Shown here piece after piece: positions 34,346 to 44,963 of a stretch of DNA of 64,000 nt. The notes beneath the pieces are model-generated. The model had not been told where the DNA came from. It did not search any database and saw nothing but the letters and a program-made list of their open reading frames with translations. This DNA comes from Silene conica. Lineage: Eukaryota; Streptophyta; Magnoliopsida; Caryophyllales; Caryophyllaceae. How positions within the stretch are numbered: position 1 is the stretch's first letter; each line of letters starts with the position of its first letter. Position numbers and translations under genes: made by a program. Where the stretch lies: contig CM055315.2 in NCBI GenBank assembly GCA_029255685.2, forward strand, positions 76,599,681-76,663,680. Direction: 5' to 3'.

Positions 34346-37300
34346 TTGAGTGATAGCCCAAATGGTAATGAAAAATTGGAAGGTACGAAATCAATTATAG
34401 AATGGTTAATTGACAGTGGTGCATCGCACCATATGACAGGAAAGCGTGATCTTTTGTTAAATGAATGGGTTGGTAAGCCGTCTACAGTGAGTCTCCCTGA
34501 TGGTCGTACAGTTGATGCTCAAATACATGGAGAGTTTAAAGTGCACAGTGACTTTATACTTAAGGATGTTTTATATGTGCCGTCACTTACTTGCAATTTA
34601 ATTTCAGTTAAACAATTGATTTGTGAAAATGATTGTGTAGTAACTTTTCATTCTAAATATTGTCTAATGCAGGACCCGACTATGAGGACGGAGATTGGAC
34701 GAGGTGAGCATAGGCAAGGGGTATATTATTTACAAGTGAGGGAACAAGAAGTGGCAAGTAAGGTGGTTGTGTCGAAAGATTGTAAGCTGTGGCACATGAG
34801 ATTGGGTCACCCTTCGAAAAGTATTTTCTCTCGTTTTTCTAGTCTTGTTGGTCATAATTTGAATTGGACTTTGGACACCGTTTGTGACTCATGTTGTAGA
34901 GCTAAACAAACACGTAATCCATTTCAGCTTAATAATAAAAAGTGTGATGTTTTGTTCGGTCTCATACATTGTGATATTTGGGGGCCCTATCGAGTTGCTA
35001 GTTTAACCCGTGCTCATTATTTTTTGACCATCGTTGATGACCATAGTCGAGCGGTTTGGATATATTTGATGAAAGACAAAGGGAAAGCAGGGGGTTATTT
35101 GCGGATTTTTTGTCAAATGGTTAAAACTCAATTTGACCGAATCGTAAAGGTCATTCAAAGTGATAATGGAACGGAGTTATTGTCAGGAAATATGAGAGCT
35201 TATTATGAAGAAAATGGGATCATTTTTCGAACTAGTAATATAGATACACCCCAACAAAATGGTAGAGTCGAGAGAAAACATCGTCACATTTTAGAAAAAG
35301 CTAGAGCGTTGCGTTTTCAAGGTGAGTTACCTCTTCGTTTTTGGGGAGAATGTATAATGACAGCTGCATATCTTATTAATCGAACACCCACTCCTTTACT
35401 TGACGGGAAAACACCTTATGAAATTTTATACCGTAAGAAACCTAGCTTGGCTAATTTGAAAATATTAGGTTGTCTTTGTTATGCTCACAACAAAGAGAGA
35501 CCCAAAGATAAATTTGGAGAGCGGGGGAAACGGTGTATTTTTATAGGGTACCCTCACAGTAAAAAAGGATGGAAGGTGTATGATTTGAAAGAGAATCGGG
35601 TTTTCGTCTCGCGAGATGTTGTTTTTTATGAGAACGTTTATCCTTTTGCTTCACCCACGGATGAACCCGTATCTGTTTTTGATGGAAAACAGACAGACCC
35701 TATGCACGACCCTACTGGTTTTTTTGTTGAGAATGGGACAGAGGACCAATTGTTAGTCCAAGAAAGGAACAAGGGTGATGTGGCAAGAGAGGTAGACATT
35801 GAGATAAGTGATAAAAATCATGCCAAAAGCAATGGTGACAATAGTATTAGTGTTGAAACAAAACAAAGTTCTGAAGGTACAGGATCTGTTGCGTCTTCAC
35901 ATTTTGACAGTACGGGACCTGCTGCGTCTTCGCATTGTGACAGTACAGGGCCTGACGCTGTTCTAAACAGTGAGGAAAATATCAGAAATTTGGGCAGTGA
36001 GGAGTTGCAACTGGGGCGTGGCTGTCGAGAAAAATTTGAGCCCGCATGGAAGAAGGATTACTGTTGTAAATCAACAAGAATAATTACCCCGACGCCAAAA
36101 GCTCACCTTGGCCAAGATACCTCCTCGAAGTCAGGTACGCGTTACTGTTTAGATGATTATGTTATTACTAATTGTTTTTCCGAATCTCACAAAGCTTTTA
36201 TAACTAGAGTTGATAAGGCTTGTGAACCAAAGAATTATCAGGAGGCTATCAAAGATAAATTGTGGATAGAAGCAATGAAGAAGGAGGTTGAAGCTTTAGA
36301 GAAGAATGGAACATGGAAATTGGTCAATTTACCACCCGGTAAGAAACCGATTGGTTGCAAATGGGTATATAAAATCAAGCACAAGGCCGATGGTACAGTG
36401 GAGCGATATAAGGCAAGATTAGTAGCTCAAGGATTCACCCAAGTTGAAGGCGTGGATTATCATGAGACCTATGCACCGGTGGCGAAAATGACGAGTGTAC
36501 GGTGTTTGTTGGCTGTTGCGGTAACAAAAGGATGGTTCATAGAGCAGTTGGATGTAAATAACGCTTTTTTGCACGGAGATCTTGATGAGGAAGTATATAT
36601 GAGAATACCGCAAGGTTTTGAAAAAAATGTGAGAGGCAAGGTATGCAAATTAACTAAGTCAATCTATGGTTTAAAGCAAGCTTCACGAAACTGGTTTTCC
36701 AAACTATCCATCTCCTTGAAAGGATACGGTTTTGTGCAGTCACTAGCTGATTATTCACTTTTTACTTACAACAAACATGGCATTTTCATTGGTGTATTGA
36801 TTTATGTGGATGACATGATTGTTGTTAGTAATGACAAGGAAGCTTGTAAAAAATTCAAAACTTTTTTAGACAAGAGTTTTGGTATAAAGGACTTGGGTCG
36901 GCTTCAATATTTCTTGGGAATACAGGTTGAGCATACTCGAGATGGGCTTTTTCTTAATCAAAGAAAATATGCAGTTGGTATTATTGAGGAGACAGGAATG
37001 AAAGGCGCACGGCCTGCCTACACTCCCATCCAGCCGAGACACAGCTTGGCTTTAGCCAAGGGATACGTTTTGAAAGACGTCTTGAAATATCGACGTCTTG
37101 TTGGACGGTTAGTATATTTGACAATCACGCGACCCGACCTAGTCTATGCAGTGCACATCCTATCGCAATTTGTGAATGAACCGAGAAAAGAGCATTGGGA
37201 AGCAGCCTTGAGGGTCGTTCGTTACATTAAAAGAAATCCGAGTAAAGGGATTACATTGAGAAGAAATGCCCAGTTGAGTTTAGTTGGTTATTGTGACTCG

Positions 37301-37759
37301 GATTATGCGAGTTGTCATTTGACACGTAGATATTTAACTGGTTATTATGTTTCTCTTGGTGGCTCTCCAATTTCGTGGAAAGTTAAAAAACAAGCCACAG
37401 TGGCGTTGTCCACAGCGGAGGCCGAGTATCGCTCTTTGCGTGCCTTGACAAGTGAGTTAATTTGGGTCAAGTCTTTTCTTGCATCTCTTGGTGTTTTTCA
37501 TGCGAAACCGATGCAGGTATTTTGTGATAATCAGTCGGCAATTCACATTGCTAACAACCCGGTTTTTCATGATCGAACAAAGCATATTGAAGTGGACTGT
37601 CATTTTGTACGTCAACATCTTGTTTCGAAAACAATTCATGTGTCCCATATTCGTAGCAAGGAACAAATTGCGGATTTATTTACGAAGGCTTTAGGAGGCG
37701 AGTCGTTTGACCATTTGCAATTTAAGTTGGGACTTGGTTTACCACGGTCACCAACTTAA
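34346..37759 (+). CDS. C1 pol polyprotein (protease-integrase-RT-RNase H)
   Basis: 1137 codons from the first ATG after the gag/pol stop. The true frame opens at 34301 (ATSFTPEEIEKLRSLL). Protease DSGASHH lies at residues 23-29. The integrase has the zinc site H150, H155, C180, C183 and core D210, D273, E309. A serine-rich linker (about 500-550) has a near-repeat SSHxDSTGP. RT runs about 630-870 with YVDD at 820-823 and QLDVNNAFLHGDL. RNase H has CDSDYAS near 983 and STAEAEYRS near 1024, ending ADLFTKAL. All domains are complete and in Ty1/copia order, so pol looks intact even though gag is not. Confidence 0.95.
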   Translation: MSDSPNGNEKLEGTKSIIEWLIDSGASHHMTGKRDLLLNEWVGKPSTVSLPDGRTVDAQIHGEFKVHSDFILKDVLYVPSLTCNLISVKQLICENDCVVTFHSKYCLMQDPTMRTEIGRGEHRQGVYYLQVREQEVASKVVVSKDCKLWHMRLGHPSKSIFSRFSSLVGHNLNWTLDTVCDSCCRAKQTRNPFQLNNKKCDVLFGLIHCDIWGPYRVASLTRAHYFLTIVDDHSRAVWIYLMKDKGKAGGYLRIFCQMVKTQFDRIVKVIQSDNGTELLSGNMRAYYEENGIIFRTSNIDTPQQNGRVERKHRHILEKARALRFQGELPLRFWGECIMTAAYLINRTPTPLLDGKTPYEILYRKKPSLANLKILGCLCYAHNKERPKDKFGERGKRCIFIGYPHSKKGWKVYDLKENRVFVSRDVVFYENVYPFASPTDEPVSVFDGKQTDPMHDPTGFFVENGTEDQLLVQERNKGDVAREVDIEISDKNHAKSNGDNSISVETKQSSEGTGSVASSHFDSTGPAASSHCDSTGPDAVLNSEENIRNLGSEELQLGRGCREKFEPAWKKDYCCKSTRIITPTPKAHLGQDTSSKSGTRYCLDDYVITNCFSESHKAFITRVDKACEPKNYQEAIKDKLWIEAMKKEVEALEKNGTWKLVNLPPGKKPIGCKWVYKIKHKADGTVERYKARLVAQGFTQVEGVDYHETYAPVAKMTSVRCLLAVAVTKGWFIEQLDVNNAFLHGDLDEEVYMRIPQGFEKNVRGKVCKLTKSIYGLKQASRNWFSKLSISLKGYGFVQSLADYSLFTYNKHGIFIGVLIYVDDMIVVSNDKEACKKFKTFLDKSFGIKDLGRLQYFLGIQVEHTRDGLFLNQRKYAVGIIEETGMKGARPAYTPIQPRHSLALAKGYVLKDVLKYRRLVGRLVYLTITRPDLVYAVHILSQFVNEPRKEHWEAALRVVRYIKRNPSKGITLRRNAQLSLVGYCDSDYASCHLTRRYLTGYYVSLGGSPISWKVKKQATVALSTAEAEYRSLRALTSELIWVKSFLASLGVFHAKPMQVFCDNQSAIHIANNPVFHDRTKHIEVDCHFVRQHLVSKTIHVSHIRSKEQIADLFTKALGGESFDHLQFKLGLGLPRSPT

Positions 37760-37766
37760 GGGGGAG

Positions 37767-38008
37767 TATTAAACTAATGTAATTATTATTAGTACATATT
37801 TTTAATACCATGGATAGGAATAGTTAGGCGTTTTCTATTGTTAAGTGATAGCTTTTATTAGGTGTCATAATAGAGGTAATTTGGAAGGTTGTGTGTTGTC
37901 CTTTGTAATTTATATATATACTTGTATCCTTTTGTTTTCTCTGCACCAAAAGTAATAAGAAGAAATACTTACCTCTTTCCATGTCTTTCCCAGAATCACA
38001 ATTTTATA
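37767..38008 (+). repeat. C1 3' LTR
   Basis: 242 bp, starts TATTAAACTAATG directly after GGGGGAG. Confidence 0.92.
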
Positions 38009-38013
38009 TAATT

Positions 38014-38194
38014 CAAACAGTGTACATCGATGTATATAATACAAGAGTCCTAGTATGAGACGTATTCTAACCTAGCCGTAACCTAATATTTACTAAATAT
38101 CATAATTACATAAAATAAGGAATCATAAGATATCCTTAACATAAAACAAGGAAACAAACTTTGCAAAATATACTTATGGAATAGTATCCTTAAT
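38014..38194 (-). repeat. C2 3' LTR, inner piece
   Basis: Continues from the 39-bp piece at 32890-32928. Matches 42534-42715 (TGTACATCGATGTATATAA, CCTAGCCGTAACC) with a few differences. Confidence 0.9.
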
Positions 38195-41100
38195 AGGCTC
38201 CCGCAAGATGGACGTGCTAAAAGCAAGGCCAATCTTGGAAATAAGATCATGATGGCGAGGACGTAGCAATGGCTTGGTTAAAACATCGGCTAGTTGATCT
38301 TGACCCGAGATGTGTAAAACACGGAGAGTGCCTTGTTGTACTTGTTCACGAACGAAATGAAAAGCTAATGCCAAGTGTTTCATTCGAGAATGAAATACGG
38401 GATTGGCAGAGTAATGAGTGGCACTTAAGTTGTCGGAGTATATGACTGGAGCTTCGGGAGGCGTGATTCGAAGTTCAGTGAGTAGAGACTTTAGCCAAAT
38501 AAGTTCAGAGGTTGTTTCGGCTATGGCCCGAAATTCCGCTTCGGTGGATGAGCGAGCAAGAGCTCTTTGCTTTTTAGAGGCCCAAGAGAGAGCATTTCGA
38601 CCGAGGTAAGTAACAAGCCCAGTGGTGGAAACATACGTATCCTTGTCCCCGGCCCAGTCGGCATCACAATAGGCGTGAAGACGATTGGGTGAGGTGCGAT
38701 AGAGTTGGAGACCAACCATAGAGGTACCTTCGGGGTACCGTAGTAAACGTTTTAGGGCTGTCCAATGATGGTCGGTGGGAGATTGCATAAATTGAGAGAT
38801 AGTTTGTTCACGCTGAATGCGATGTCGGGTCGGGTAAAGGACAAATATTGTAGACTTCCCGGAATTGCTCGGTAGTCCGTGAGGTTGGTAATTCGTGAAC
38901 CACCAAGTGTGGATAAGGGAGGGTTGGTAGCCATAGGCGTGGGGAAGGGCTTGGCATCAAGCATATTGTATTTTTCCAGAAGATCATATATGTACTTGGT
39001 TTGAGTGAGGAGCAAACCATTAGTGTTGGGGGTTACCTCGACTCCTAAAAAGTATGATAGGTTCCCTAAATCTTTGAGGGAGAAGGCGGACACAAAAGCT
39101 TGTATAAATGCATTGACTTGAGTAATGTTAGAACCGGTAATGATAATGTCGTCAGCATAGACGAGTAGGTAGATTTTATAATTGTCATGGTGAAGGTAAA
39201 ATAAGGAGGGGTCGGATATGGATCCGATAAAACCGTTTTTGAGGAGGTAATTTTTGAGTGTGGTGTACCAAGCTCTAGGAGCTTGTTTTAGTCCATAAAT
39301 TGCTTTTGTTAATTTGCAAACATGGTTGGGATGGTCGGGGTTGATAAAACCCGAAGGTTGTGACATGTAAACGGTATCCATAAGCTTGCCTTGGAGAAAG
39401 GCATTGTTGATGTCCAATTGGCGTAGACACCAATTATTAGTGAGAGCAAGAGTGAGAATAGTGCGTACCGTAGCGGGTTTAACTACCGGACTGAAGGTGT
39501 CGGAGTAGTCAATCCCGGGTCGTTGGAGAAATCCTTTCGCGACTAGGCGAGCTTTGTATTTGTCGATTGAGTTGTCGGGTTTGTATTTTATACGAAAAAT
39601 CCATTTGCATCCAATCACATTATATGTATCATTCGGTGGGACAAGGGTCCATGTTTGGTTATGTTGAAGAGCATTAAACTCAAGTTGCATAGCATCGCGC
39701 CAAAGGGGATCAATGAGGGCATGTTTTACGGTGTTGGGAAGGCGCGTGTTAGGGGGTATGGTGGCCAGATTGGCATACCTTGGGTTGGGTTTAATTATGT
39801 TGTTGGATAGACGTGTGCCATGGGGGTGAAGGACAGGAGGTGGAGATGGGATGGGAACAGAAGTAGGGGCAGCGGAAGATGTAGGGGAGGAGGAGGGGGT
39901 TGGGTTCTGGGATGAGGGTGAAGCCATAGAAGTAACGGGTGAGGAGGATACAGAGGGGGAGGTGACAGTGCTAGGTGAGGTAGGGGGGTTTGTAGGTTAG
40001 GGGACGGAGGGGGGGAGGTCGTGGTCAGAGAGTGATCTAGGGAAGAGGCAGGGGAAGGGGGCAGAGGCTGCTGGACACGGGTTGGGGGCTGGACTGACAG
40101 CGAAGGAGAGGAATTGGGAGGCGTGAGTTGAGAGTTTGCAGGAGTGTTATTGTGAGGAATGAGAGTAGATGTCCAATCACGAGCGGTGAGGGTGTTGGAC
40201 GAGAGCAGAGACGGGGATAGGGGAACTTAGTTTCCACAAATTTGACATGACGGGAAACATATATTCGAAAGGTTGTAGGATTTAGACAGAAATAGGCACT
40301 TTGAGTTGGGGAGTAGCCAATAAAGATACATGGGATTGAGCGTGGTTCAAGTTTATGAGATGTGTAGAGGCGAAGCCACGGATAACAAAGGCATCCGAAG
40401 CTACGTAATTTGTCATAGTTTGGTAAATGACCGAATAGGCATTGAAAGGGAGAGGAGTGTTTAAGTGTGGGAGTTGGGAGGCGATTTATGAGGTATGTGG
40501 CGGTGGTGAAGGCATGGGGCCACATATTTGTAGGTAAGGAGGCTCGTGAGAGCATAGTTAGACCGGTTTCGACGATATGTCGATGGCGGCGTTCGGAGTA
40601 ACCATTAAGTTCCGGGGTATGGGGCGGAGTTGTGAGATGACCAATTCCGTGTTGAGTAAGATAGGTAGACAATTTCATGTATTCTCCTCCATTATCGGAG
40701 TAGAGTTGGAGGATGGGTTTGTTAAAGAATTTTTCAACGAGATTGCGAAAACGAATGAATATTTGTGTTGAATCGGATTTGAGCTTCATTGGATATAACC
40801 ATATAAATTTGGTGAAATGATCGACAAAAATAATATAATATTTGTAACCATCATAAGATATAACAGGAGATGACCAAACATCGGAATATATGAGTTCAAG
40901 AGGCGCATTAGAGCGAATAGTATTATGCGAAAAAGCAAGTTTGTGGCTTTTGTGAATGGCACAAGCATCACAATTATTAAAAGCAACAGTAGGAATAGAT
41001 AAATTGTAATGACTACGTAAATATTTTAAAACTGGGATAGACGGATGACCAAGCCTGTGATGCCAGTCAAGCGGTGACGAGACTCGAGAGAGGAGGGCAC

Positions 41101-42444
41101 GAGGAGCACGAGCAGGGAGTGTGCATTCGTAGATACCATCCTTAAGTTGTCCCTGGAGAAGGATGCGACCCGAGTCCCGATCCTTAATAAGACAAAGACA
41201 AGAGGAGAATTCACATATGGTGTTATTGTCACGACATAGTTGAGAAATAGATAGAATATTTCGAGAGATGCGAGAGACACAAAAAACATTATTGAATTTT
41301 AAAGTAAAAGAAGAAGTAGTAGTGATAGTGAATGAACCTAGGTGCGAGATTGGAAGACCGGTACCATCTCCAATGAGGAGTTCATCACATCCGGTATATG
41401 GGGAATGAAGAGCAAGATTGTCAGATCAAGGTCTTGGGTAATATGGTTTGAGGCACCACTATCGAGTAGATAGATGGTGTTGTACGAGACAGGGGTAGAC
41501 ACGGAAGGGGCTGTTGCCGTGTGGGCTTGAGGAGCTTTAGTATTAAGGCGATTTGTGGTGCGGGGTGGTAGAACGACATTAGAATAGTCACGTTTAAATT
41601 TATAGCAAAAGAATAAAACGTGACCTGTGGCGCCACAGTATTGGCATTTGCCATTGAAAGGGGGGTCCTGGCGAGGTTGAGTGGAGTCGACAGGAGTGGA
41701 ATGGACGGCAGCAGAGGTGCGGGCTTGGTGATAGGGACGGTATGCCGCATGAACCGTGGCTGGGAAGGAAGGAGGGGCAGGCTATTGGTTGTTTCGGAGA
41801 TCGAAGTTGAGGAGTTTTTCATGTAGGGATTCAAAGGAAATAGGTTCATCACGTGCTTGAACAACATCGATGACGGAACGATAGGTGTTATAATCGAGGC
41901 CACGAATGATTTTAGCAATGAAATCTCCATGGTCCATTGGTTTGCCACGGACAGCGAGTTTGTCGGCACATGCTTTGACGGATTGCATGTACTCGGTTAT
42001 GGATTGGGTGGTTTTGCGGATTGAGTTGAGTCGGTCTTTTATTTGTAGGATATGAGCACGGGAGGGATTGGCATATGTGGAAGCAAGTGTAACCCAAACA
42101 TCACGCGACGTAGTTGAGGGCATGACGAGGGAGTGGATGGAGGCATCAAGAGTGCCGAGAAGAGCACCCTTGAGAAGGTGGTCCTGGCGGCGCCAGGTTT
42201 GGTGAGCAGGATTCGGTACGGTGGCAGTTTTTGTGGTGTCCTTTGGGTCGGGCAGGGAGTCGGGTGGACAGGGGTGGGTACCATCTAGGTATTTCAAGAG
42301 ATCGTATCCAAAGAGTAAGGATTCGATTTGGTCTTGCCACGACATGTAGGTTAAAGGGGTGAGTTTGTCAACCATGGAGAGGTTAACAAGGAGGAGCGGA
42401 ACCAAGGGTTCGTTGGTGTTTGGTAAGGCGGAGGCGGAGGCCAT
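38174..42444 (-). pseudogene. C2 gag-pol, several frameshifts and stops
   Basis: Gag starts at 42444 (MASASALPNTNEPLVPLLLVN) and is UBN2-like. A TAG at 41779-41781 interrupts it, after which the same frame holds an intact knuckle CQYCGATGHVLFFC and protease LDSGASNH. A shift near 41423 follows ITQDLDL. Integrase core text is at 40789-40037 (QLYSDNGGEY). RT is at 39927-38752 (LDINNAFLQGKL, VYADDI). A 2-nt TC expansion near 38797 moves RNase H (YCDADWAG, STEAEFRA) to another frame ending near 38174. All copia domains are recognisable but cannot be translated as one protein. Confidence 0.92.
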
Positions 42445-42494
42445 GGGGTTGGCTTAAGGAAGCAGGGGTTTGGATCGGCTTGCGACTGATACCA

Positions 42495-42715
42495 TGTAAG
42501 TGATTGAATGTTTATGAATTTTCATAGATAATTCAAACAGTGTACATCGATGTATATAAATGCAAGAGTCCTAGTATGAGACGTATTCTAACCTAGCCGT
42601 AACCTAATATTTACTAAATATCATAATTACATAAAATAAAGAATCATAAGATATCCTTAACATAAAACAAGGAAACAAACTTTGCAAAATATACTTATGG
42701 AATAGTATCCTTAAT
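42495..42715 (-). repeat. C2 5' LTR
   Basis: TGTAAGTG...CCTTAAT on the plus strand. The minus strand ends CACTTACA, followed at once by TGGTATCAG. Confidence 0.9.
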
Positions 42716-42900
42716 TTGCCTAAAATGAGCAACAAAACGTTGTGATTTTTAAAATTTCCCCCTTTTGTTTCACTTTCATTCAACTGGAGAAGTAATAGAT
42801 CTAAGAATGAATGTGTATGAATTGTATTTAATACCTTTAGAGGAGGAACACCAAGTTGGATTGTGGTTTAGAGTTTGATTTTTATTAAGGAGATGAAGAT
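42716..42900. repeat. 185-bp direct repeat, right copy, flanking C2
   Basis: One mismatch to 32706-32890. After it M2 interior continues with CCTAAGAAGAAGTCC and then the M2 right TIR. Confidence 0.95.
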
Positions 42901-43212
42901 CCTAAGAAGAAGTCCAATGGTAAGAAATTTTGCAGGTTTGTTTGTACTTGCAAGATTCCTTAATAGCAGGAAGTTGAGAAAAAAATGTTCATTCATCTAG
43001 TCGCTGTCCATATATCGACTAGTTAGTGGACTGTGCATTTTTTAAACCTGTCGTTGTCCCGGACAGCGCCATGTTTGAGAAAGGAAAAAAAAAAAATAGA
43101 AATGATGACGTGGAACCATTTTTGGTAATTAGTTTTGAAGAGCCCCATTTTGATAAATAGTTCCGTTTGGAACGCCATTTTAGCAAAAACTTCTTTTATC
43201 TTCAAGGAATAT

Positions 43213-44340
43213 AGTCGGAGGTGTGAGACGGCAGAGGCAAACTAGCAGAGTGATAAGGAACCAAGAAGTTACAGTCAAGGGTGCAAGACGGGGTGTGGGC
43301 ATGTGACGGATAAGATTGGGAAAAATTGGAAAAATGAATAAAATCGTAGTATTTCTTGAACTATGTGCCAAAACTAAATGCATACACCGGTACAACAGAG
43401 TTGAAATGAGAGTATAAAAGGTCAAATAGATTTTTACATAAACGCGTTTTCTTTGTCGCGGACAATTTAATAAGTTTACAAGAATGACAAACAGAGCATG
43501 TCTGGCATTATCCCTATCTCGACCATGACATGCCCTATCGACTCCACAGTCCACACATCCTCCATGCAACCTCTTGGTCTATCACATTCCCTCGTGAAAA
43601 AGGATGATCTCCATCATCTGATTTAGAAACAAGATCGATAAAATAAATTAACTATCAGGAACTTTTAATGATCAGTTATTATATCAGTTACAATTTCAGT
43701 TTTCTCCGACAAATTGACTGAATAAAGTCTCCAAACTGATAGCATGAACGATGATCAAAACAACATAAAGGAAAGATGAACAATAAAAGCTAAGTGGCTA
43801 ACTATGAAGTCTTTTGAACATTTCTTCGAAAGGATTGTAAAGATTGTAAAGATTACGGCTTCTGGGGTTCCTCCATCGTATATCTTAATCTATCGCATTG
43901 CCTTGTGAAAAAGGATGCTCTCCGTCATCTGATTAGTAACAAGATCGATAAAATAAATTTTAACTATAGGGAACTTCTAATGATCAGGTGCAGCCTACAG
44001 GCGATGGACGTAAAGTCTCCAACTGATAGCACGGGAGATGATCAGAATAATTTAAAGGAAACAATTAGCAATTTAAGCTATGCGGTAAATTATGAAGTCT
44101 TTTGAACATCGATTTGAATTTTTGAAATGATTACGTAAAGATTACGGCTTCCATATAATTGGAGACGGAGGGGAAGAAGATGGGGGCAAGCACACAGGTT
44201 CCTTTTAATTCTTGCAAAAATAAAAAGGCAGCAAGGTATTACCACTTTCACCATCAGACGGAACCTCAACTCCAGCAACACCTCTCGTCCATGAGCCTGC
44301 AACAACAAAGTTCATTACGATCCTAAATCAGGAGAAGGGC
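43213..44340 (-). pseudogene. Partial EML 3'-end copies (exon 9-like, two exon 10-like) and EML 3' flank
   Basis: 43213-43440 matches the EML 3' flank at 48165-48390. An exon 10-like block at about 43490-43620 reads, after an AG, DDGDHPFSRGNVIDQEVAWR and soon stops. A second, shorter one ends near 43928. 44243-44296 is exon 9-like with both splice-site contexts (TTGCAG and GGTATTAC) but about 10 bp shorter than EML exon 9. It keeps the CCGTCTGATGGTGAAA block. Intron text continues to match to about 44340. No upstream EML exons follow; callose synthase exons do. Confidence 0.7.
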
Positions 44341-44963
44341 AAACACGAGCTTAATGAAAAGACCATATACAAGCCAAGAAGATGCACTTAAATGCAATAT
44401 ACCCAGAAAATGAGCCATGTTAACAGCTAGGGACGAAGCCAGGATTAAAGAATAACCGGAGACGAAATGTTTAGAGCTAGTTGTTCGTATTTAATTGTTA
44501 CTTTACTTATTTAAGCATCTATTTTATTCTGATTTCAGTCGCTAATACAATATTTAGACAAATATACCAATTACTCCATAGTTTTTACAGTAATTATTGA
44601 ATTATGACTCGGTTTTCAGTTTGAATATATCACAAGTTAGAACGGGTGAAAAAATAGGACAAATAAATGATTATAATTTTTAAAAGATTTACGGTAAGTT
44701 TGATTGACACTGAATTACAACTAAAAGTAAAGGATGAATGAAATTGTAAAATGGTCAATAACGGTGTCAAAAAATGTTCCCTCCCAAACACGGAAATTAA
44801 TAGAACCACGTTTGGCGCGTTCCATGAAAGATTGATTATGCAACAAACTGGTTATACAACCATTAGATACTACTAACATTTGCCAACCATTCTGACGAGT
44901 TTCACTTTGTATCTCTTTTATGCAACAAACTGGTTATACAATTACAACAACCAAAAATCATAC

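Larger units (their letters stand above)
32929..38008 (+). mobile_element. C1: Ty1/copia retrotransposon inserted in the C2 LTR
   Basis: LTRs of exactly 242 bp at 32929-33170 and 37767-38008 with four visible mismatches. Perfect 5-bp duplication TAATT (32924-32928, 38009-38013). PBS TGGTATCAGAGC at 33171 and purine tract AAGGGGGAG at 37758-37766. Removing C1 restores the continuous C2 LTR text seen on the right. Confidence 0.95.
32890..42715 (-). mobile_element. C2: degenerate Ty1/copia retrotransposon interrupted by C1
   Basis: The right (5') LTR is 42495-42715 and the PBS reads TGGTATCAGTCGC on the minus strand next to it. The left (3') LTR is 32890-32928 plus 38014-38194, split by C1. Purine-rich GCGGGAGCC precedes it. 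The two LTRs (about 220 bp) differ at only a few sites. Normal 5-bp target duplications are absent, and the 185-bp repeat lies at the outer edges instead. Confidence 0.9.
32012..43203. mobile_element. M2: long-TIR MULE-like element hosting nested copia elements
   Basis: About 215 bp at 32012-32226 is an inverted repeat of 42973-43203, sharing AAAATGG.GTTCCAAACGGA, TTACCAAAAATGGTTCCACG and AGTCCACTAACT. An imperfect 9-bp duplication AAGGATTAC / AAGGAATAT flanks it (32003-32011, 43204-43212). The paralogous site at 48157-48175, GGGTTACAGCCAGAGG, looks like the unoccupied target. Without C1 and C2 the element would be about 1.1-1.3 kb. No transposase. Confidence 0.75.
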
